Below, in pieces: positions 41,765 to 50,840 of a stretch of DNA of 64,000 bases. Each line of letters starts with the position of its first letter. Positions within the stretch are counted from its first letter, which is position 1. The stretch lies in NCBI RefSeq assembly GCF_026339875.1, contig NZ_JAPEPZ010000002.1:310001-374000 (forward strand). The letters are read 5' to 3'. The notes beneath the pieces were generated by a model. That model did no database searches. It saw only the letters and a list, made by a program, of their open reading frames with translations, and had not been told where the DNA came from. This DNA comes from Streptomyces sp. NBC_01571. GTDB taxonomy: Bacteria; Actinomycetota; Actinomycetes; Streptomycetales; Streptomycetaceae. The translations under genes and the position numbers were made by a program.

Positions 41765-43556
41765 CAAGGCCGGGTAGTTAGCGTTTTCGCAGGTCACGCA
41801 AGGGGAGTTGGGGTCCATGCTGTGGCGGCGTAGAGGCCGGGGCCGAGTTTGTGGATGAGGCCGGTTTCGGCCCATCTGGACAGCTGTCGATACATGGTCT
41901 CCATGGTGATGTCGCCGAAATGGGAGGCGATGTCACGGGGGCGCCAGAGGCGGTTGGGGTCGTTCTCGAGCAGGGCCAGGATTCGGTGACGGCGGCGCTC
42001 GGTGAGGGCGGTGTGCCGGTCGTCACGGGAGACGGCGGGGAGCTGGGGGCGGGATTGCGGAGGCTCGAGGACGTTGATGTCGAGACCGGTGATGGTGCGG
42101 CTGGTGTCGGGCCTGCCGTCCTCGTGGCGGGTGCTGTAGCGGGACATCGGTGACTTGACCTTGCGGGTGCTGACCCGCCTGCGTCGGGGCGGGAGGAGAC
42201 GGGTCAGGATCCGGTGCCCGATCAGTCCGAGGTGACCGGCGTCGGCGGGGTCGGTGATGACGGCGGCGGCCTGGACGACCTGGTCGCGGGCGGTCTGGAG
42301 GGCGACGGTGAAGCAGCAGCGGTCCGGATCGGTGCCAGGCAGCGACTCTGCGGCCTCGACCATCATGGTGCGTAAGGCTTGGTAGAGGGTGAGCAAGGCC
42401 CACATCTCCTGCTCGATGCCTGCCGGGTCGCCCGAGCGGAGGTTGCTGCCGTTCATGATCGTGTGGCGGAGCGCGTAGTACGCGGATTCGTGTTCCCACC
42501 GCTGGTGATAGAGACCCACCAGGGCGGTGGCGGGGTGACGGCGGGCGTCGGTCAGGGTGGTGACCAGTCGGTAGGACCCGGTGAAGGATGTGCCGTCCGC
42601 GCAGGTCACGGCGATCTGTGCGTCGATGATCCGCACTTTCACGGTGCCGATCACCGACAGGTAGGAGCCGTCAGCGAGGCGGGTGAGGACCGGCGTGCGC
42701 CGGTTGCTGCGGAGCCGGCCCAGGACCTGGGCGCCGGTGTCGGTGACCTGAGCGAGGAAGGCGTTGCTGTCGAATCCTTTGTCCCACAGCACCAGCATGT
42801 CCGGCCGCAGCAGATGCAGCAGCCGGCCGGCGTAGCTCGTCTCGCCCTCGGCGGTGGGGCCGAACACCGCGCCGACCAGGGCCCGGGTGCCGGTCTCGAC
42901 CAGCGTCATCAACTCCAGCGTCGGATAGCCATGATGCGAAGTCCTGCCCAGCCAGGCCCGGTTCCGTTCGGAATCGGGCACCCTCAGCGAACTGCAGCCG
43001 TCGAACGACACCGTCCGGTACGGACCGAAACGCACACCTGGCGTCGTCGGACGGGCCAGCAACCCGGCCAGTACCTCGAACAACGCCCGCATCGGCGCGC
43101 TGCCGATCCGCCGGCGCAGGTCACGTAACGCCTTCGCCGACGGACAGGCCACTGGCATCCCGGACAGACCCGCGGTCAGCTTGTCCCAGACGAGGCGATA
43201 GCCGACCCCGGGGAACAGGCACATCGCCAGCAAGAAGTAGACCCCGACCCGCGACGGGAGATCACGCAGCCGCTGCTGCACCGTCCTCGTCTCCGCAAGG
43301 ACCGCGTCCACCAGCTCGAACGGCACGACGGCGGTCAGTTCCCCCAGATGCCCTGGAGCGAACCGGCCCGCAGCCACGGTGACCGTTCGGGTGATGGCCG
43401 TCAGCGGAGACGGCAGGACACAATGACGGGGCAACGGAGCTCCTTCGGGACAAGCTGTCCTGGTCGACTGCCTGTACCAACGAGCTCCGTTGCTCTGCGT
43501 CGGGAGTCCTTCAACTGGCTTGCGTGACCTGCGAAAACGCTAACTACCCGGCCTTG
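41765..43556 (-). mobile_element. IS4-family insertion sequence with 38-bp perfect inverted repeats
   Basis: Left end CAAGGCCGGGTAGTTAGCGT (41765-41802) is matched over 38 bases by its complement at 43519-43556. It encloses one transposase gene. No target duplication is seen: flanks are ACACAA on the left and GGTCAA on the right, suggesting later rearrangement or insertion followed by deletion. Confidence 0.88.
41794..43434 (-). CDS. IS4-family DDE transposase
   Basis: Protein of 546 residues. N-terminal domain (PFELVDAVLAETRTVQQRLR), first catalytic Asp region SFDGCSSLRVPD, second WDKGFDSNAF, and the IS4 signature with catalytic Glu YHQRWEHESAYYALRH, followed by a C-terminal winged-helix-like tail (ENDPNRLWRPRDIASHFGD). 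TTG start at 43434 with AAGGAG upstream. The stop codon lies inside the left inverted repeat. No frameshift seen, so the element may be active. Confidence 0.92.
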   Translation of the reverse strand: MPRHCVLPSPLTAITRTVTVAAGRFAPGHLGELTAVVPFELVDAVLAETRTVQQRLRDLPSRVGVYFLLAMCLFPGVGYRLVWDKLTAGLSGMPVACPSAKALRDLRRRIGSAPMRALFEVLAGLLARPTTPGVRFGPYRTVSFDGCSSLRVPDSERNRAWLGRTSHHGYPTLELMTLVETGTRALVGAVFGPTAEGETSYAGRLLHLLRPDMLVLWDKGFDSNAFLAQVTDTGAQVLGRLRSNRRTPVLTRLADGSYLSVIGTVKVRIIDAQIAVTCADGTSFTGSYRLVTTLTDARRHPATALVGLYHQRWEHESAYYALRHTIMNGSNLRSGDPAGIEQEMWALLTLYQALRTMMVEAAESLPGTDPDRCCFTVALQTARDQVVQAAAVITDPADAGHLGLIGHRILTRLLPPRRRRVSTRKVKSPMSRYSTRHEDGRPDTSRTITGLDINVLEPPQSRPQLPAVSRDDRHTALTERRRHRILALLENDPNRLWRPRDIASHFGDITMETMYRQLSRWAETGLIHKLGPGLYAATAWTPTPLA

Positions 43557-43704
43557 GGTCAAGGCCCGAGAGACCGGCAGCACGCCGAGGCCTGGAGCTC
43601 GGCGCACCGGCAACGTCGCAACGGCCCGCCCCGAACGAGCCGGGGACACGACCGGCGAACTGCCGAACGGACAGAGCCGGCCCGATCCCGCTGACAACTC
43701 GCGG

Positions 43705-44715
43705 CTAAGCGACCGTGAGTACAAGCTTGCCCTGGATGTGTCCTCGGGCGGCGCGTTCGTGCGCGCCTCGGGCGTCCGCGAGTGCGAACGTGCTGTCGAT
43801 CGCGACCCGGACTGTGCCCGTGTCGAGCAGGCGTCCCAGTTCGGCGAGCTGCGCGCTGTTCGAGCGGACCGTGGTGCCCGTGACGGTGACGCCCAGCTTC
43901 GCGTTCTCTTCATCGTCGAATTCGCCGAAGAATACGGGGAACTGGGAGCCGCCGCGCTTGAGCGTGCGCAGGAAGCGCCTGCTGTCGGGGCCACCGACGG
44001 CGTCGAGAACGAGGTCGACGTCGCGGACGAGTTCTTCGGGGCGGCTCTTGGTGTAGTCGATGAACTCGTCGGCACCGAGCCCGCGCAGGAACGATTCATG
44101 CGCGCTCGACGCCACCGCGATGACACGTGCGCCCTTCCATTTCGCCAGTTGGAGCGCGAAGTGCCCCACGCCGCCCGCGGCGCCGTTGATGAGCACCGTC
44201 GCGTTGGCGTCGAGCGGCACCGGGCGATGCTGCGCCGCCTGGAAGGGCGACGGGTGATCGTGTCCGAGCTCGATCAGGTACTGCCACGCGGTGAGTCCGG
44301 ACATGGGCGCCCCGGCAGCGTGGACGTGATCGATGCCGGCGGGCTTGAGCGTGAGGTCCGACGCGGGCGCGGCCACGTACTCGGCATAGGTGCTGCCCTC
44401 GAAGCCGGGGAAGCGAAGGAGGCCGAAGACTTCGTCGCCGACGGAGAAGCCGTCCACATCCGCGGCGACGGCCTCGACGACGCCCGACAGGTCCGTCCCC
44501 GGGATCGTGGGCAAACTGAACTTCGGCCTCGTCTCCGGAGGCAGGTTGGACATCCCGTCGCGCAGGTACCAGTCGGGGGGGTTGATGCCGACCGCGTGCA
44601 CGCGAACGAGCACCTCACCCGGCCCCGGCTGGGGAATCGGCACCTCGTCGTAACGCAAGACTTCAGGGCCGCCGTGCCCATGCAGCCGGATCGCCCTCAT
44701 CGTGTGTATCGGCAT
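43705..44715 (-). CDS. zinc-independent quinone oxidoreductase-like MDR protein
   Basis: Protein of 336 residues of the medium-chain dehydrogenase/reductase superfamily. N-terminal GroES-like fold (HGHGGPEVLRYDEVPIPQPG, GINPPDWYLRDGM, PTIPGTDLSGVVEAV) and a Rossmann NADPH motif NGAAGGVGHFALQLAKWKGA. No zinc ligands, so an NADPH:quinone or enone reductase is expected. ATG at 44715 with AGGAGA upstream. Divergent from a TetR gene, with a triple-site operator between them; very probably TetR-controlled and induced by a reactive electrophile. Confidence 0.92.
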   Translation of the reverse strand: MPIHTMRAIRLHGHGGPEVLRYDEVPIPQPGPGEVLVRVHAVGINPPDWYLRDGMSNLPPETRPKFSLPTIPGTDLSGVVEAVAADVDGFSVGDEVFGLLRFPGFEGSTYAEYVAAPASDLTLKPAGIDHVHAAGAPMSGLTAWQYLIELGHDHPSPFQAAQHRPVPLDANATVLINGAAGGVGHFALQLAKWKGARVIAVASSAHESFLRGLGADEFIDYTKSRPEELVRDVDLVLDAVGGPDSRRFLRTLKRGGSQFPVFFGEFDDEENAKLGVTVTGTTVRSNSAQLAELGRLLDTGTVRVAIDSTFALADARGAHERAARGHIQGKLVLTVA

Positions 44716-44751
44716 CGTTTTCTCCTGCCCGCGCTGCGGATAGACTCATTC

Positions 44752-44806
44752 GGATCAGTGGTCCATATATTCGGACCACTGATCCGAATATATGGACCAC
44801 TGATCC
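44752..44806. promoter_or_regulatory. three-site operator between oxidoreductase and TetR genes
   Basis: The 13-bp sequence GGACCACTGATCC occurs at 44773-44785 and 44794-44806, and inverted at 44752-44764. Starts are exactly 21 bp apart, two helical turns. The sites combine into a 17-bp palindrome arm pair TGGTCCATATATTCGGA/TCCGAATATATGGACCA. AT-rich ATATAT cores between the sites probably contain the -10 regions of both promoters. Expected binding site of the adjacent TetR protein. Confidence 0.85.
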
Positions 44807-44825
44807 GGATAGTCAAGGGGGACAG

Positions 44826-45377
44826 ATGCGCGCCGACGCCAGGAAGAACCGTGAGCACCTGCTCGCAGTAGCGGGCACCACCATCAGCGAGCAGGGCGTC
44901 GACGTGTCACTGCGGGACATCGCACGCAGGGCCGACGTCGGACTCGCGACACTGCTGCGGCACTTCCCGACGCGCGAGGCGCTGCTCGACGCCCTGCTCC
45001 GCACGAGCTTCGACGAGCTCACCGCCAACGCAAGCGCCCTCGAAACATCCGGCTCCCCCGACGATGCTCTCGTCTCGTGGCTGCGCGACTGCGTCGCGTG
45101 GACAACCGAGTACCGGGGCGCGGTCGTGCTGATGGCCGCCGCCATCGAGGACACCGAGTCCGCACTCCACGCTTCGTGCGTCACCCTGCGTGCGGCCGGT
45201 GCTCGCCTCCTCACCCGCGCCCAGTCCGCGGGCATGGCGCGGACCGACATCGACGGCACCGACTTGTTCGCGCTGGTGGAGGCGCTCGCTTGGCTCGGCG
45301 ATCAACGCTCGCTCGCGCCACGCGCCGATCACCTCTTCGACGTTGTCGCAAGCGCGATCCTGACGCGCCCGAGCTGA
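44826..45377 (+). CDS. TetR-family transcriptional repressor
   Basis: Protein of 183 residues. Helix-turn-helix at residues 10-55: LRDIARRADVGLATLLRHFP, then TREALLDALL. The C-terminal ligand domain is typical (TetR_C, SbtR-like). ATG at 44826 six bases after AGGGGGA. The start is only 20 bp from the third operator half-site, implying autoregulation and control of the divergent oxidoreductase. Confidence 0.92.
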   Translation: MRADARKNREHLLAVAGTTISEQGVDVSLRDIARRADVGLATLLRHFPTREALLDALLRTSFDELTANASALETSGSPDDALVSWLRDCVAWTTEYRGAVVLMAAAIEDTESALHASCVTLRAAGARLLTRAQSAGMARTDIDGTDLFALVEALAWLGDQRSLAPRADHLFDVVASAILTRPS

Positions 45378-45712
45378 ATCCGTCGCACACGCGGAGCCGC
45401 GAACTCGGCCGCCCGCGCTGGGCAGGAGCGGATCGACGCCGAGTTCGCCAGGGCGGTCGAGGTCACCGGCATCGAGCCGCCGCGCTCCCCGGAAGCGGAC
45501 CGCGACCGGAAGCGGACGCACCGTGTTTCAGCACAGTCAAGTGCCCGCTGCGGCAGGGACGGAGCGCGGAGGCGGCGGTGCCGGCCAGGGCCGACACTTC
45601 GCCCGCCGCGACGAGCGAGGCGGTGACACGGAGCGAATACTGCATTGCGGCCGGGCCACGTGAATCCTGCACGGCGGCCTGCGAGAGGCGGCGGTAGACC
45701 GACCGCCCGACA
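45378..45712. other. intergenic, no gene recognised
   Basis: About 335 bases between convergent TetR and MmyB-type genes. Short coding-like pieces are present (for example RIDAEFARAVEVTGIEPP on the plus strand) but no full gene; perhaps eroded remnants. Confidence 0.3.
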
Positions 45713-46654
45713 TCAACCCTTTTCCCGGTGATCTTGGAACCGACGGTCGGACGGCCGCTCGGGGTTGCCCACAGAACCTGTCTGTCCCGCGGTGTCCAGG
45801 TCACCGATCCGGTCGGCGAGGGTCCTCAAGGCTTCGGAAGACGGCGAGCCGGGTTGAGCTGTACTCACGAACAGCCACTGGTCCGGATCACCGGGAAAGA
45901 CAAGGGACTCATAGTCCAAGGTGACTTCGCCGATCAGGGGGTGCCGGTAGTGTCTGGTGCCGTGGGAGTACTCCTCCACATCCTGTGCGGCCCACCATCG
46001 GCGAAAGTCTTCGTCTACGGCTGACAGCTGATCAATCAGTTTGGTAAGTTGCGGATCGTTCGGATGCCGACCCGCATACAGGTGCAAACCTGTGACGACC
46101 ATCCGGGCGGCCATGTCCCAGTCGATAAATAGCTCACGGGCCGCAGGGTCGAGAAATATATATCGCGCCAGATTGCGCTCGCGGGCTGGCGCGGCATCGA
46201 AATCGACGTACATCGCGCAAGCCATTCGGTTCACGGCAAGGACGTCCATGCGGCCGTCCAGAATCATGGCGGGGATGTCCCGAAGAACCTCAAGCAGCGC
46301 GTACACACCTGGACGCACTCGCCACGGAACGGCCGGCCGGCTCACTCTGACCACGGACTGCGGCCTGGCCAGGGCGAACAGATGCGCACGCTCGACATCA
46401 TCCAGCCTCAGAGCGCGGGCTACGGCCTCCAGTACCGCTTCCGAGGCGTTGGCCACCCGCCCGCGTTCCAGGCGGATGTAGTAGTCCGCGCTCAATCCGG
46501 CCAGGAGCGCAACCTCCTCACGCCTGAGTCCCGGAACACGACGACTCGCCCCCGGCGTGACCCCGACCTGCCCAGGAGTCACCCGGGCTCGCCGCGAGCG
46601 CAGAAAATCGCTCAGCTCTTTGTTGTCATCTGAACCGGACGACGTCGTGCCCAT
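45713..46654 (-). CDS. XRE-family regulator with MmyB-like ligand-binding domain
   Basis: Protein of 313 residues. N-terminal helix-turn-helix (SDFLRSRRARVTPGQVG, VPGLRREEVALLAGLSADYY, IRLERGRVANASEAVLEAVA), then the MmyB-type domain (AMILDGRMDVLAVNRMACAM, ARYIFLDPAARELFIDWD, DEDFRRWWAAQDV, TRHYRHPLIGEVTLDYESL). This class often regulates a neighbouring oxidoreductase. ATG at 46654 is only 4 bp from a 17-bp palindrome, so the transcript may be leaderless or autoregulated. Confidence 0.9.
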   Translation of the reverse strand: MGTTSSGSDDNKELSDFLRSRRARVTPGQVGVTPGASRRVPGLRREEVALLAGLSADYYIRLERGRVANASEAVLEAVARALRLDDVERAHLFALARPQSVVRVSRPAVPWRVRPGVYALLEVLRDIPAMILDGRMDVLAVNRMACAMYVDFDAAPARERNLARYIFLDPAARELFIDWDMAARMVVTGLHLYAGRHPNDPQLTKLIDQLSAVDEDFRRWWAAQDVEEYSHGTRHYRHPLIGEVTLDYESLVFPGDPDQWLFVSTAQPGSPSSEALRTLADRIGDLDTAGQTGSVGNPERPSDRRFQDHREKG

Positions 46655-46657
46655 ATA

Positions 46658-46674
46658 TTGAGGCTAGCCCTCAA
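46658..46674. promoter_or_regulatory. palindrome at the MmyB-type regulator start
   Basis: TTGAGG-CTAGC-CCTCAA, an inverted repeat immediately upstream of the start codon; candidate autoregulatory operator. Confidence 0.5.
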
Positions 46675-47362
46675 CGCGCCGCTCCGGCAAACGCACAGTG
46701 CATTATTTCCGCCACATAAGTAAATCCATGTCATTGCAAAAGGGAGATTCCTGAAACAGCCACTCTAAAAAGTGAAGTGGAACCGTCCCGCTCACCGGCG
46801 GACCGCTACCTGCCTATACCCAATCCACGCGGGATGTGATCACGCGTGGCGGGACATGCGGAAATGCGTCGGCTGAGGCTGCGTGTACGTCACGGCCGAA
46901 CAGGCGAGCGGGCAGCCGCTGACGCGGACTGCCGTACCGGCCACGCCTGTTGGACCCACAGACCATCTCAGACCATCTCCGCGCAGAACCCAAGTAGCGG
47001 GGCGCGCGCATGCCTCGCCGGCTGGGGCGGCGGCGGATCCGATTTCCTTGCTGTCGTCCAGGCACCGGCATGTGATCGCGCCGACGACCCTTTCGCCCTT
47101 TCCGCCTCGACGAGGATCAAGCTGCGTTGTGCATGGGCGGTTACTCAGCGACAGGGAAAGGGGGCCTGCCAGAACCTGGACCAGCAGACCATGACCGAGA
47201 TAGGCCTCTTTGACCGCCCACAGGCGCCTTCTCGAATGGTTCTCTGGATTGCAGGTCAGCACAGAGCCCGCAGGCTCACCGACCGAGGCACGAAACCCCC
47301 GTTCACCCCCCTGGTGACGCATTGGGAATATTCCACCGAAGTCAAGAAACAAGGACATCCCC
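46675..47362. other. intergenic, no gene recognised
   Basis: About 690 bases between the MmyB-type and VOC genes. Open frames exist but resemble no family and have no binding sites. A less GC-rich segment spans about 46690-46790. It holds the VOC promoter and possibly eroded insertion DNA. Confidence 0.3.
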
Positions 47363-47833
47363 ATGGAACTGAAGCTCGAAATGATCGTGATGCCCGTCTC
47401 CGACATCGACCGGGCCAAGGCCTTCTACGAGAAGGTCGGATTCCGCCTGGACGTGGACTACACGGCCAGCCAGGACTTCCGAGCTGTGCACTTCACGGCG
47501 CCCGGCTCCGAGTGCTCGATCATCTTCGGCGAGGGGATGACACCCATCGCACCCGGCTCGCTCCAGGGCCTGTATCTCATCGTCTCCGACATCGAGGAAG
47601 CCCGCGCGGAGCTCGTCGGCCGCGGCATCGAAGTCAGCGAGATCTTCCACGACGCCAACCTCTTTTTCCACGGCCACGAGGACGGGGACGTCACCCACCG
47701 GTCCCCCGGCCAGGAGCGACTGGCCGGACTGCACCCCGAGCGCGCCTCCTACGGCTCCTTCCTCACCTTCAGCGACCCGGACGGCAACGGCTGGGTGCTC
47801 CAGGAGGTCACGCAGCGCCAGCCCGGCCGCTGA
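47363..47833 (+). CDS. VOC-superfamily (glyoxalase/bleomycin resistance) protein
   Basis: Protein of 156 residues with two beta-alpha-beta-beta-beta units: LKLEMIVMPVSDIDRAKAFY EKVGF-type start, then LQGLYLIVSDIEEARAELVG, and the end segment LTFSDPDGNGWVLQEV. VOC proteins bind a metal and act as dioxygenases, lyases or antibiotic-binding proteins; reaction not assignable. ATG at 47363 with AAGGA upstream. Regulated perhaps by the MmyB-type protein encoded divergently. Confidence 0.9.
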   Translation: MELKLEMIVMPVSDIDRAKAFYEKVGFRLDVDYTASQDFRAVHFTAPGSECSIIFGEGMTPIAPGSLQGLYLIVSDIEEARAELVGRGIEVSEIFHDANLFFHGHEDGDVTHRSPGQERLAGLHPERASYGSFLTFSDPDGNGWVLQEVTQRQPGR

Positions 47834-48187
47834 CAACCCCAGAAGTTGCCGCCCAAGAGCTGCCGTCCGCTCCGGCCCAGCGGCTGTCGCGATCCGGGCC
47901 GAGCGCGGCACCGGACCACCAGGCGGCGCGGGGGTGCTCCCCGCCGCCCGGTCGTCCCCCCTGCCACGGCGGCTTTGGCGGCCGGTACGGGGCGCCGAGA
48001 GACGGCTTTGCCGGCGGGGCCGTCCCGTCCCGTGACCCCGCCCGCTCGACCCCGTGCGGCGCCGCGGCCCTGGCGCCGTCCGGCGGCGGGTATCGGCAAA
48101 CGCGGCCGTCAACGGGCCGCGGCGGCCGGAGTGTCCGACCGAGTCACGGAAGCAATGAGGAACGAAACAGTGAGGAACGCAGCAGTG
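47834..48187. other. intergenic with imperfect hairpin
   Basis: About 350 bases between the VOC and flavin reductase genes. An imperfect GC-rich hairpin near 47920-47947 could terminate the VOC transcript. The 13-mer GAGGAACGAAACA-type element appears twice just before the next gene. Confidence 0.3.
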
Positions 48188-49627
48188 ATGAACGAGACAA
48201 CCCGCACCTACGACGTGATCGTCATCGGCGGGGGGCCGGTCGGCGAGAACGTGGCCGAACGCGCTCGTGCCGCGGGGCTCAGCACCGTGGTCGTAGAACG
48301 CGAACTCCTCGGCGGCGAGTGCTCGTTCTGGGCCTGCGACCCGAGCAAGGCACTGCTGGGGCCGGTGGTGGCACGTGCCGACGCGAGCCGCGTACCCGGA
48401 CTCGACCCGGCGGTGGCCGGCCCGCTGGACGTCGAGCGGGTCCTCGCGCACCGCGACAAGATGTCCTCGTACTGGAAGGACGAGGACCAGGTCGAGTGGC
48501 TGAACTCGGTCTCCGTCGACCTCATACGCGGCCACGGCCGCCTCATCGGCCCCAAGCAGGTGGCCGTGCAGACTCCTGAGGGCGACACCGTCATGCTGAC
48601 CGCCCGGCACGCCGTCGCCGTCTCCACCGGCACCCGCGCCGCCCTGCCCCCCATCCCCGGACTCGACACCGGCCGCCCCTGGACCAGCCGCGAGGCCACC
48701 ACAGCCGACAAGGTGCCCGGCCGCCTCGCCGTCGTCGGAGGCGGTGTGGTCGCCGTCGAGATGGCCACCGCCTGGCAGGGCCTCGGCTCCCAGGTCACCA
48801 TGCTCGTCCTCGACAACGGACTCCTCGAGCGGATGGAGCCGTTCGCCGGCGAACTGGTCACTGACACCCTGCGCGAAGCAGGCGTCGACATCCGCTTCAA
48901 CACCGCCGTCACCTCACTGGACCGCACGGGCGGCCAGGACGGCGAGGTGCGGATCAAGCTCTCCGACGGCGGGCAGCTGGCCGCGGACGAGATCCTGCTG
49001 GCGACCGGCCGCGCACCGCAGACCCGCGACGTCGGCCTGGAGACCGTCGGTCTCACCCCCGGAGACTGGCTGACCGTCGACGACACCTTCCAGGTCACCG
49101 GCGTCGACGGCGGCTGGCTCTACGCCGTCGGCGACGTCAACCACCGCGCCCTGATGACGCATCAGGGCAAGTACCAGGCCCGGATCGCCGGCACCGTCAT
49201 CGGCGCCCGCGCCAAGGGAGAGCCCATCCACGACGCCCCCTGGGGCGCGCATGTCGCCACCGCCGACCACGCGGCCGTCCCCCAGGTCGTCTTCACCACC
49301 CCTGAGATCGCCTCCGTCGGGCTGACCAGCCGTGAGGCCGAGCAGAGCGGGCGCCGCATCGAAGTCGTCGACTACGACCTCGCCCGCGTCGCCGGCGCCC
49401 ACCAGTACGGCGAGGACTACCGCGGCCGGGCCCGCATGCTCATCGACACCGACCGCAACACCGTGGTCGGCGTCACCTTCGCCGGCCCCGGCGTCGGTGA
49501 GCTGGTGCACTCGGCCACCATCGCGGTCGCAGGCGAGGTGCCCCTCGACCGGCTCTGGCACGCCGTCCCCGCCTTCCCCACCCTCGGCGAGGTCTGGCTG
49601 CGGCTGCTGGAGACCTACCGCGGCTGA
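48188..49627 (+). CDS. FAD-dependent pyridine nucleotide-disulfide oxidoreductase
   Basis: Protein of 479 residues: FAD motif YDVIVIGGGPVGENVAERAR, redox-active disulfide GGECSFWACDPSKALL (Cys-x4-Cys), NAD(P) motif RLAVVGGGVVAVEMATAWQG, second FAD contact WLYAVGDVNHRALMTHQGKY, and dimerisation domain (VVFTTPEIASVGLTSREAE to TLGEVWLRLLETYRG). Related to dihydrolipoamide dehydrogenase and mercuric reductase, but the dimer-domain His-Glu pair is less canonical. No mercury genes nearby. ATG at 48188; GTG one codon earlier has better spacing. Probably a disulfide or quinone reductase. Confidence 0.9.
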   Translation: MNETTRTYDVIVIGGGPVGENVAERARAAGLSTVVVERELLGGECSFWACDPSKALLGPVVARADASRVPGLDPAVAGPLDVERVLAHRDKMSSYWKDEDQVEWLNSVSVDLIRGHGRLIGPKQVAVQTPEGDTVMLTARHAVAVSTGTRAALPPIPGLDTGRPWTSREATTADKVPGRLAVVGGGVVAVEMATAWQGLGSQVTMLVLDNGLLERMEPFAGELVTDTLREAGVDIRFNTAVTSLDRTGGQDGEVRIKLSDGGQLAADEILLATGRAPQTRDVGLETVGLTPGDWLTVDDTFQVTGVDGGWLYAVGDVNHRALMTHQGKYQARIAGTVIGARAKGEPIHDAPWGAHVATADHAAVPQVVFTTPEIASVGLTSREAEQSGRRIEVVDYDLARVAGAHQYGEDYRGRARMLIDTDRNTVVGVTFAGPGVGELVHSATIAVAGEVPLDRLWHAVPAFPTLGEVWLRLLETYRG

Positions 49628-49852
49628 GCATGCTCCGCCCGGCATGCGGGGTGGTCCTGGCCTCCACCGGGTGACTCGGTCGTCTGCGGGTGAGGAACGA
49701 TCCTCCTGTCCTGGTGGCCGGCAGTGGCGTGCCCGTGGGCACGGATCGGACCGAGGGCTCCGGATGAGCGCAAGGTGCTGTACCGAATCGTCTTCTCCGG
49801 CGTCCGGTGCAACAGTTCCCCGCTGAACGCAGCTCCGGCACGGTCTGCTGGT
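49628..49852. other. untranslated region after the flavin reductase
   Basis: No gene recognised. A small inverted GCATGC pair lies at 49628-49650. Confidence 0.25.
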
Positions 49853-49886
49853 GGGCGTTGCGGGGCTTCGCAGCCCCGCAACGCCC
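49853..49886 (+). terminator. strong hairpin terminator
   Basis: A 15-bp perfect stem (GGGCGTTGCGGGGCT with its complement) around TCGC, 225 bases after the flavin reductase stop and 207 before the next gene. Confidence 0.7.
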
Positions 49887-50093
49887 GCTCTCCGGGCCTC
49901 ACTTGAACTTGACGTCGATCACCGCAAATGTGGATCTTGGCTTCGGAGGGGGCGGGGTTCGCAGTCGCGGGCGAGGCGTGCATCACTCCAGCCGAAGAAT
50001 GACCTGGCGGAGACGAACAACCGGCCCGACTCTCTGCAGGCCTGATCAGCGATCATCGTGTCGCACGTTCACAATGTCCGAAGGGGGAACACG

Positions 50094-50840
50094 ATGATTT
50101 CTGAGCCGGAGATGGCTGGAGAGCCCGGCCCGATGGAGACCCGCGAGGTCGTGGGCGACTTCAGCAGTGAGCCTGTCGGTCGACGACGGCCGCGCAAGTC
50201 GTGGTTGTGGGCGCTGGGAGGTGTGGTGGCGGCATCGGCGCTGTGGGCGCCGGCCGTGTTCGTCTACGGACTGGGCGCTCAGACGCCCAGCACGCACGGA
50301 TACCGGCTCGACAAGGACCCCTGCTCCTCCGTACGACTGGCGTCGATCAGCGCTGCCATCGCACCGAGGGTATCCGCCGATGTCGTCGACTCCGGGCTGT
50401 TGAAGCATCCCGCCGTCGACCAGGCCCAGTGCTCCATAGCGGTACGGCCGCTGGCTAAGGCAAAGCAGTCCAAGACCGGGTGGTCTCTGGACTACTACGT
50501 CGGCATCACCGTGACACTGCACAAGGAGACCGACCCTGGCGTCGAGTTCGAAGCACGGCAGCGGACGACCGATCAGGGCATCGTCCCGGCCGACAACGTC
50601 AAGACTGTTCCAGACCTCGGCGACACGGCGTACCTGATCACCCGGGACACCAGCAACACCGAGTTGCGGGTCCTGGAAGGCGGAGCGGTCCTCTCCCTGA
50701 CCCTGGCCGCCAGCAGCAGCTACCAGAGCGAAGACACCGACGACGACATCGGTGAGGGGCCTGAGATCCCTGATGTGTCTTCCTACCAGTCAGCCTTGGT
50801 CAACGACATGCGTGACCTGATGACAAGCCTCAAGCGCTGA
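50094..50840 (+). CDS. single-pass membrane protein with extracytoplasmic domain
   Basis: Protein of 248 residues: cytosolic N-terminus of 35 residues, one membrane helix (LWALGGVVAASALWAPAVFV YGLG, about 41-64) and an exported domain containing two cysteines (DPCSSVRL and AQCSIAV), a likely disulfide. Resembles the Streptomyces family of small DUF3558-like anchored proteins, without certainty. ATG at 50094 with GAAGGGGG upstream. Confidence 0.8.
   Translation: MISEPEMAGEPGPMETREVVGDFSSEPVGRRRPRKSWLWALGGVVAASALWAPAVFVYGLGAQTPSTHGYRLDKDPCSSVRLASISAAIAPRVSADVVDSGLLKHPAVDQAQCSIAVRPLAKAKQSKTGWSLDYYVGITVTLHKETDPGVEFEARQRTTDQGIVPADNVKTVPDLGDTAYLITRDTSNTELRVLEGGAVLSLTLAASSSYQSEDTDDDIGEGPEIPDVSSYQSALVNDMRDLMTSLKR

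Noticed and set aside
46840..47418. Minus-strand frame of 192 codons before the VOC gene
   Set aside because: No recognisable family or binding site, and it overlaps the VOC start antisense.
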